Shown here piece after piece: positions 58,729 through 64,000 of a stretch of 64,000 bases of DNA. The DNA comes from Citreimonas salinaria (GTDB lineage Bacteria > Pseudomonadota > Alphaproteobacteria > Rhodobacterales > Rhodobacteraceae): positions 107,688 through 171,687 of the forward strand of contig NZ_FNPF01000008.1 in NCBI RefSeq assembly GCF_900107235.1, read 5' to 3'. How positions within the stretch are numbered: the stretch's first letter is position 1; the number at the start of each line of letters is the position of its first letter. The position numbers and the translations under genes are program-made. The notes beneath the pieces are model-generated. The model was given only the letters and a program-made list of their open reading frames with translations, was not told the origin of the DNA and ran no database searches.

Positions 58729-59730
58729 GTGACCGGCCGGGGCGAAAAGGCGAGGGGCATGCTGCGCCCCGACGTGCTGCGCGGACTGCTGCTGGCGGGC
58801 ATGATCGCCGCCGCCGCCACCTTTCTTGGACAAAGCTACGGCGCCCCGGTGATGCTGTTCGCGCTGCTGATCGGCATGGCGTTCCGCTTCCTCGCCGAGA
58901 ATCCTTCCTGCCAGCGGGGAATCGAGTTCGCGTCGTCGACGCTGCTGCGGCTGGGAGTCGGCCTCCTGGGCCTGCGCCTGGCGGTCGAGGATGTGCAGTC
59001 GCTCGGCCTTGTCCCGGCTCTGGCGGTGGTCGGTCTGGTGATGGCGACGCTGGCCTGCGGGGCTGCCCTGTCCTTTCTGTTCGGGCGGAAGATGGCCTTC
59101 GGCCTTCTGGCGGGCGGGTCGGTGGCGATCTGCGGTGCCTCGGCCGCGCTGGCCATCGCCGCGGTCCTGCCCCGGCGCGGCGAGCGTGCACAGGACACGC
59201 TGCTGGTGGTGATCGGCGTCACCACGCTGTCGACCGTGGCGATGGTCACCTATCCGCTGCTGTTCCGCTGGCTGGGGCTGAGCGACGCGGAAAGCGCCTT
59301 TCTGATCGGCACCACGATCCACGACGTGGCGCAGGTGGTCGGCGCCGGTTATTCCGTGAGCGAAGAGGCCGGTCTTCAGGCGACCTTCGTCAAAATGCTG
59401 CGCGTGGCGCTGCTGCCGGTCGTCGTGATGCTGGTGATGCTTACCTTCCGCGGTGCGCAAAGTCAGCGGGTGGGCATCCCGTTGTTCCTGGTGATGTTCC
59501 TCGCGCTTGCCGTGCTGGCGAACCTGGGCGTGGTGCCCGCACCCGTCATCGCGGTCGTGTCGGACGTGTCGCGCTGGTGCCTCGTGATCGCGATCTCGGC
59601 GCTGGGCGTCAAGACGAGCCTTGCTGCGATCGCCCGCGTCGATCCGCGATATGCCGCGATCCTGCTGATCAACACGCTGATCCTGCTGGGCCTGGCGCTG
59701 GGGTTCGTGACCTGGGTCGGCCTGGGCTGA
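58729..59730 (+). CDS. cuyZ: YeiH/UPF0324-family exporter, probable sulfite exporter
   Basis: A 333-residue membrane protein with about ten helices and UPF0324 (PF03601) landmarks: LLRLGVGLLGLRLAVEDVQSL, GGSVAICGASAALAIAAVLP, IGTTIHDVAQVVGAGYSVSE and a late ISALGVKTSLAAI segment. Members next to desulfonation genes are taken to export the sulfite released. The GTG at 58729 directly abuts the cuyA stop; an ATG at 58759 with AAGGCGAGGGG upstream is an equally good start and removes ten residues. Confidence 0.85.
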   Translation: MTGRGEKARGMLRPDVLRGLLLAGMIAAAATFLGQSYGAPVMLFALLIGMAFRFLAENPSCQRGIEFASSTLLRLGVGLLGLRLAVEDVQSLGLVPALAVVGLVMATLACGAALSFLFGRKMAFGLLAGGSVAICGASAALAIAAVLPRRGERAQDTLLVVIGVTTLSTVAMVTYPLLFRWLGLSDAESAFLIGTTIHDVAQVVGAGYSVSEEAGLQATFVKMLRVALLPVVVMLVMLTFRGAQSQRVGIPLFLVMFLALAVLANLGVVPAPVIAVVSDVSRWCLVIAISALGVKTSLAAIARVDPRYAAILLINTLILLGLALGFVTWVGLG

Positions 59731-59830
59731 GGGCGCACGGCAACGCCGGCGCCCCAGGTGACGGTTTGGGCTATTGAAGCCGCGGGGCCCATGCTAAGGC
59801 GACTGCGCCCTCACGATACCGGATGCCGCG

Positions 59831-60526
59831 ATGCTGACCACCACCTTTCCCGACGACGCACTGATGGCGTCGCTGACCGCCCGCGCCCTGATGGAGATCG
59901 ACGCGATCCACTTCAGGCCGCAGGACCCGTTCAAGCTGACCTCGGGCCTCGCCAGCCCGGTCTACATCGACTGCCGCAAGCTGATCTCGTATCCGCGCAT
60001 CCGCGGTACGCTGATGGATTTCGCCGCCTCGAAGATCCTGCGCGACATCGGGTTCGAGCGCATCGACGCCGTCGCCGGGGGCGAGACCGCCGGCATCCCC
60101 TTCGCCGCATGGATCGCCGAGCGGCTGGGCCTGCCGATGCAATACGTCCGCAAGAAGCCCAAGGGCTTTGGCCGCGACGCCCAGATCGAAGGCCACCTGC
60201 CCGAGGGCGCGCGCACCCTTCTGGTCGAGGACCTGACCACCGACGGCGGCAGCAAGATCCGCTTCTGCGAGGCGATCCGCAACGCCGGGGCCGAGGTCTC
60301 GGACACGATGGTGATCTTCTTCTACGACATCTTTCCGGACACGCGGCAGACACTTACTTCGCACGGCATCCGCCTGCACACGCTGGCCACCTGGTGGGAC
60401 GTCCTTGCCGAGGCCAAGAAGGGCGGTCATTTCGACCCCGCGACCCTGACCGAGGTCGAGCAGTTCCTGCACGCGCCGCTGGACTGGTCAGGCCGGAACG
60501 GCGGCGCCACCGTCACGGCTTCGTAA
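59831..60526 (+). CDS. pyrE: orotate phosphoribosyltransferase
   Basis: A 231-residue enzyme joins orotate to PRPP to give OMP in pyrimidine synthesis. PRPP-binding motif is [14 protein letters not shown]; other marks are [40 protein letters not shown] and [18 protein letters not shown]. It is somewhat longer at the C-terminus than E. coli PyrE (213 residues), as usual in alphaproteobacteria. A 100-base gap separates it from the exporter gene, and a further 204 bases without a visible gene follow it. Confidence 0.96.
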   Translation: MLTTTFPDDALMASLTARALMEIDAIHFRPQDPFKLTSGLASPVYIDCRKLISYPRIRGTLMDFAASKILRDIGFERIDAVAGGETAGIPFAAWIAERLGLPMQYVRKKPKGFGRDAQIEGHLPEGARTLLVEDLTTDGGSKIRFCEAIRNAGAEVSDTMVIFFYDIFPDTRQTLTSHGIRLHTLATWWDVLAEAKKGGHFDPATLTEVEQFLHAPLDWSGRNGGATVTAS

Positions 60527-60730
60527 ACCGTTCGCACGCCGGATCGGCCTGCAAACGTGGCGGCAATGCGGGCCGTTCGATCCGGCAATCGAACCGGACG
60601 CAGACGGTCTCGCGGGAAGCGCGATGCGCGACAGCAAGAGGGCGTAAGGGCGAGGTGTATCCTTCGAACGGGGCTCACGGATCTGCCGCCGGGTGATCCG
60701 TAGCCTCGGATTCGCGGACGGCAAATGCCT

Positions 60731-61642
60731 TTAGCCGCGTCCGCCAAGGATTGCGACCGCGGTCGTTCGTCCCTCATCCCGTGCCTTTACAGCGAAGCCC
60801 AGATGCGTGGCGCGGGCGCCGCCGAAAGCGGTGTCCGCACCCTGATCGGCCCAGTCATCGACGATGCCTGTCATAGCCTCTTCCGACAGCGACCCGGCCC
60901 CGCCGCGGCTGGCGCTGAGGATCGACATGCTAGTCCAGCCAGTCGATTCCTCGGGCAGCAGTTCGAAAGCGTTCTCGGGAGCCTCGCCCGATAGGCGCTT
61001 CTCGAGCAATCGGTCAGCCGCGGCATCGAGCGGCACGCTCGCTTCGAGCGGGTCGAGCCCCATCCCCTTGCGGCGCGCGTTGATCCCCTCGAGAGCCGTG
61101 GCTCGGGCCTCCGCGACGCCGAAGTCGGGGTCGTCGGCTTCGTTGCCGCGGCCGGCAAAGGTCTGCACGGCGTAGATTTCGTTTCCTTCACCGGAGACTC
61201 CGAAACCGAATTGGTCGAAGCCTTCGGACAGGATCGCCGCGCGATGCTCACGGCTTTGCATCCAGCCTTCGTGGAATGTTGCGACTCGCTCGATGTCGGG
61301 CGGTGGTGCGCAGCCGGAGCACATAGCAATGTTTTCTCCGCTGAGCGCCCAGCGGCTGCCCCCGGCGGCGAGGAAGCGGTCGCGCGGCGTCTCCCCATCG
61401 GGAGCGACATGAGCATGGTAATCTCGTTCGAGCATATCGGCCGCATGGGTCTGCGCGGCTTCGTTCAGATCCGAACCGAGGCGCAGTTCGGACAGCCCTT
61501 CCTCGCGACGGGCCTCGTTCACGAGGTCGAGGGCGTGCTGGCGGAGGCGCTCCAGATCACCCGGCTCCTGCGCAGCTGCCGGCCCTGTGGTCATGCACAC
61601 AGCAACGAGGGCCAGCCGGAAAATGGCGCTGGGCGACGTCAC
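60731..61642 (-). CDS. secreted CAP/SCP-domain protein
   Basis: A 303-residue exported protein. The start is a GTG at 61642 with AGAGGAGA upstream, giving a signal peptide (SPSAIFRLALVAVCMTTGPAAAQ). The CAP domain (about 30-155) has LVNEARREEGLSELRLGSDL, HAADMLERDYHAHVAPDGETPRDRF, GENIAMCSGC and the HR-type helix EGWMQSREHRAAIL. A second region (165-300, INARRKGMGLDPLEASVPLD) weakly repeats the first, like a degenerate second CAP copy. CAP proteins bind lipids or act as extracellular proteases; no function can be assigned. The open frame extends upstream to 62044 but is out-of-frame sequence of the neighbouring gene remnant. Confidence 0.82.
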   Translation of the reverse strand: MTSPSAIFRLALVAVCMTTGPAAAQEPGDLERLRQHALDLVNEARREEGLSELRLGSDLNEAAQTHAADMLERDYHAHVAPDGETPRDRFLAAGGSRWALSGENIAMCSGCAPPPDIERVATFHEGWMQSREHRAAILSEGFDQFGFGVSGEGNEIYAVQTFAGRGNEADDPDFGVAEARATALEGINARRKGMGLDPLEASVPLDAAADRLLEKRLSGEAPENAFELLPEESTGWTSMSILSASRGGAGSLSEEAMTGIVDDWADQGADTAFGGARATHLGFAVKARDEGRTTAVAILGGRG

Positions 61643-61808
61643 GAGCGGTCTCCTCTCGAAATACGAAAGCTCTACCGCTGCCAACCCCGCGGACCGGCCT
61701 GCGTTCCATAGGTTCAGGACCCGACGTTTGCAGGCGCTGCTCGGGTGCTGCAGGGGTAATACGGCGGCGACCCACGACCGCGTAGAAAGCGCGATCCGGA
61801 TCGCCCGC

Positions 61809-62327
61809 TCAGCGTCTCGAGAAAGCGGGTCTTGCGTTAAACCGGGGAAGATCTCGCTCTCGATCGGATCGAGAGCGAGATCTTCTGGACACTCCACGCG
61901 ATGCAGCTTCGCCAATCCGGCCATTTGCTGCAAAGCCGAGGAGCGGCCCCCCGACCCGACAGCCGCCCCCGCCGTGTCCCGCCACCAGAACCCTCGCGCC
62001 GTTGCTGGTGTGGGCGGCCCAGTGCGTCGTTCGATCGCCGTCACGCTGGTAGAGGTCGAATTCCAGGCGCCCGGACTGCGGATCGACGCGGCGCGCTGTG
62101 TAGACGGGTAGGTGCAACGCGTCCTGCCCCTTTGGCCAGATCGTTGCCCCGTTCGGGCCGAGGCGCGGCCAGACGAGCTTGCTACCGCCAGCCGGCGGCA
62201 GGCCGAGCCGGAAGTGAATGGCCGTGTCCGAAAAGCGGGAGACGTCGGCCTCCAGCGTCAGACGGCAGAAGCCGCAGTCCAACTGCTCGATCGCCTGCAC
62301 GGTCATCAGTCGCGCGTTGTCCGGCAA
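61809..62327 (-). pseudogene. siderophore-interacting protein-like fragment (FAD-binding domain)
   Basis: The minus frame resembles the FAD-binding domain of siderophore-interacting proteins (ferric-siderophore reductases): FCRLTLEADVSRFSDTAIHF, then LHLPVYTARRVDPQSGRLEFD (RxYTxR) and THWAAHTSNGARVLVAGHGGG. After residue about 125 the similarity stops; the remainder is Arg/Ser-rich and arises from a large palindrome, and the NAD-binding half is missing. Upstream, the frame stays open (HPLRWSDGAHEGAL) but offers no ATG; TTG at 62327 is only a formal start. Position behind the broken MFS gene fits one siderophore-uptake operon now decaying. Confidence 0.5.
61847..61885. repeat. 39-base perfect palindrome
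   Basis: GAAGATCTCGCTCTCGATC (61847-61865) and its exact reverse complement (61867-61885) surround one central G. No T tract follows on either strand, so it is not a normal terminator. It falls within the unrecognisable 3' part of the siderophore-interacting-protein remnant. Confidence 0.8.
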
Positions 62328-62374
62328 GGCCCCCTCGTGCGCGCCATCCGACCAGCGGAGTGGATGCTGACAGT

Positions 62375-63558
62375 TCAGGCAAGAGCCGCCTCCTCTTCAC
62401 GGGTTATGGCGGCCGCGCGCCAGATTGCTGGCAGCACCGCGAGAGACAGCGCAAAGGCGATGCCGAAGAAAACGCCGTAGCCCAAGCGCTCTGCCACGAA
62501 GCCGGCGGCGAGGCCCGCCACCATGCTGACCACCGCATCCATGCACTGAAACAAGGTGAAGTCGACGCCGCCCTGTCGTGGATCGGACCAGTTCATGAAC
62601 TGCCCGTAGAGAGCGACAAAGCCGAACGCCATGACCGCGGCGCTGGCGACCATGGCCAGAGGTGCGACCGTGGCAGGCGGAACCAGCGCATCGCCCGCGG
62701 ACATTGCAACCAGGGGCGAGGATTGCCGTCTGGAGCGCCACCGCCCCCACCAGTACGCGCCGCGTTCCAAAGCGGCGCACGAACGCGCCGCCGACAACGG
62801 CCCCGGCGAAGCCAAGCGTGAGGCTTCCCAGGCCGCTGAGGACACCGAGTTGCGCCAGATTGTAGCCCGCATCAATGAAGTAGGGCCCGAACATGCCCAT
62901 GGCCGTTTTCTGAGCGACCACGTAGAGCGCTGCGATCAGTAGTCCCTGCCGCACCTCGGGGCGGGACAGCGCGGCACGCAGGCTCGGCTGGTGCGCCCAT
63001 TCTCGTGTCTTGGCCCGACTGGCCACCAGAGCGAAAGGCAGGCAAAGCACAAGGATCACCAATGCCATGGCCCATGTTCCCGTGGTCCAGCCCGTCCGGT
63101 CCACCAAGACGAGGAACACGCCGCCTCCGATGGCCGCGCCCAGATAGGCCCCGCCGACTTGCGCAGCATTTCCCCATCCGTAGCGCGTGTGTTTCAGCGC
63201 TTCGACCGCGTAGCCATCGCAGGCGATATCGACCGTGGCGGTCGCGAAGGCCGCGAGCATCAGCACCGCCAGCACGGGCAGGACCGGGAACGGGCCGATC
63301 AGCCCCACGGCGAAAAGTGCGGCGATTACCACCGCCGTGCCCGTCAGCACAATCGGCGCCGAACGGTCCCGGCCGAGGCGCGGAAGGCGGAACCGTTCCA
63401 CTGCAGGCGCCCAAAGAAACTTCAGCGCCCAGGGCAGCACCAGCAGGGACACGAGCCCGATCCGATCCAAGGGCAGTTCCTGCTGGCGCTGGACGCCTGG
63501 GAGGCCCGTCCAGGTGATGCCCCCGACAACGCTCTGGGCAATGTAGACGCTGCCGATC
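62375..63558 (-). pseudogene. RhtX/FptX-like MFS siderophore importer, frameshifted and 5'-truncated
   Basis: Reading from 63558 the frame gives PIGSVYIAQSVVGGITWTG and LVSLLVLPWALKFLWAPAVE, then DIACDGYAVEALKHTRYGWGN, the pattern of MFS transporters importing siderophores (RhtX, FptX) or muropeptides (AmpG). At the G run 62713-62716 one extra base shifts the frame: LQTAILA must join LVAMSAGDALVPP in the next frame, which then runs FGFVALYGQFMNW to ERLGYGVFFGIAFALSLAVL and stops at 62375. The first residues are replaced by the end of an IS5-family element. With no start codon and a broken frame it is probably dead, although the frameshift alone could be a sequencing error. Confidence 0.75.
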
Positions 63559-63559
63559 G

Positions 63560-64000
63560 GCGTTGTTGCACAAATTTCGCCTGAGGCGTGGCTGCCCCTT
63601 ACCCCACTGACGTCATGCCGCGCGGACGATATCGGCGGTGCCGAGGGCGGTGAAGCGGTTCATAAGGGCGATGCGGATGTGGGTTTCGGCAGTCTGTCGG
63701 TCGGGGTCCCTGGCCATGATGCGATCGCCGAAGGATTTCAGGCATCGCATCTTCGCCTCGATCCGGCTGCGGGCGTGGTATCCCGTCCAGCCTTTCCAGA
63801 ATGCCCGTCCGTAATATCGGGTGGCGCGCAGGGTGTCGTTTCTGGCGCGTGCAGCCGGGCAGTCTTCTTTCCAAAGACGTCCGTTCCTGCGGATGGGGAT
63901 GGGGATGATCGCGGTGCCCTGCCGGTCGGTGATGGCTTTGTGGCACCGGCGCGTGTCGTAGGCGCCGTCGGCGGTGACCGTTCCGATCTGCTCGTCTTCC
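63560..64000 (-). mobile_element. IS5-family insertion sequence, one end (runs off the window)
   Basis: The terminal sequence CGTTGTTGCACAAATTTCGC begins at about 63560, matching the GTTGTTGCACAAA ends common in IS5-family elements. The element interrupts the 5' end of the MFS gene. The second terminal repeat and any target duplication lie outside the window. Confidence 0.8.
63613..64000 (-). CDS. IS5-family transposase, C-terminal part
   Basis: An open minus frame enters at the right edge and ends with TGA at 63613-63615, giving 128 residues: TVTADGAYDTRRCHKAITDR (the second catalytic Asp region), IIPIPIRRNGRLWKED, then RSRIEAKMRCLKSFGDRIMA with the catalytic Glu, and NRFTALGTADIVRAA at the end. 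This is the DDE catalytic C-terminus of IS5-group transposases. The N-terminal part lies beyond the window, so whether it is intact is unknown. Confidence 0.88.
   Translation of the reverse strand, partial: EDEQIGTVTADGAYDTRRCHKAITDRQGTAIIPIPIRRNGRLWKEDCPAARARNDTLRATRYYGRAFWKGWTGYHARSRIEAKMRCLKSFGDRIMARDPDRQTAETHIRIALMNRFTALGTADIVRAA

Noticed and set aside
61643..62044. Extended N-terminus (ATG 62044) for the CAP-domain protein
   Set aside because: It would place 134 residues, including out-of-frame remnant of another gene and the large palindrome, before an obvious signal peptide that has its own GTG and ribosome site.

Overview
The window is high-GC, densely coded DNA from an alphaproteobacterium, most likely a Rhodobacteraceae (Roseobacter-type) species. 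Grounds are the ctaD/DUF2244 pairing, a cysteate desulfonation gene pair (cuyA and a UPF0324 exporter), TTAA-N7-TTAA boxes of the CtrA type, TRAP and LIV-type transporters linked to CoA-dependent catabolism, and an IS5-family end of a type common in this group. The taxonomy is an inference from gene content; no rRNA is present.

Layout. 1-9.8 kb is mostly housekeeping: a DMT exporter (cut by the left edge), ilvC facing two overlapping Lrp/AsnC regulators, a CHAD protein convergent with a UbiH-type monooxygenase, a GntR regulator, a membrane GT2 glycosyltransferase with an N-terminal MshEN-like domain, carA and a YqeY protein. 9.9-17.7 kb holds a putative glycosyltransferase, DUF2244, ctaD, lipB, tRNA-Leu(GAG), a soluble PAS hybrid histidine kinase and an orphan protein with two NTF2-like repeats. 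17.9-29.4 kb is a plus-strand catabolic block: TRAP transporter, IclR regulator, bifunctional beta-oxidation enzyme, thiolase, two paired acyl-CoA dehydrogenases, thioesterase and acyl-CoA ligase. It resembles the pimelate/dicarboxylate (pim) operon. 29.6-34.1 kb carries a periplasmic PQQ-type sugar dehydrogenase with a c-type cytochrome, and an Orn/Lys/Arg decarboxylase. 34.3-40.0 kb is a cyanate island: an enhancer-binding-protein-like regulator divergent from a nitrate/cyanate-type ABC transporter and cyanase. 40.2-42.6 kb encodes a GGDEF-EAL protein.

42.7-57.4 kb is the most coherent accessory system. It comprises a CoA ligase, a two-domain 2-aminobenzoyl-CoA monooxygenase/reductase (or salicylyl-CoA 5-hydroxylase), an enoyl-CoA hydratase, an acyl-CoA dehydrogenase, an SDR, RidA, a 4HBT thioesterase, a complete LIV-type ABC transporter, a cupin, a second FAD monooxygenase and a MarR regulator. 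The genes form four transcription units fired from two divergent promoter regions. Both regions carry TTCAAGC/GCTTGAA palindromes, which suggests one MarR regulon for uptake and CoA-dependent breakdown of an ortho-substituted benzoate such as anthranilate.

57.7-60.5 kb holds cuyA, its sulfite exporter and pyrE. The right end (60.7-64 kb) has a CAP-domain protein and then a decayed siderophore-uptake locus: a fragment of a siderophore-interacting protein and a frameshifted RhtX/FptX-like MFS gene whose 5' end is cut off by an IS5-family element that runs out of the window. No CRISPR array, rRNA or prophage was seen.
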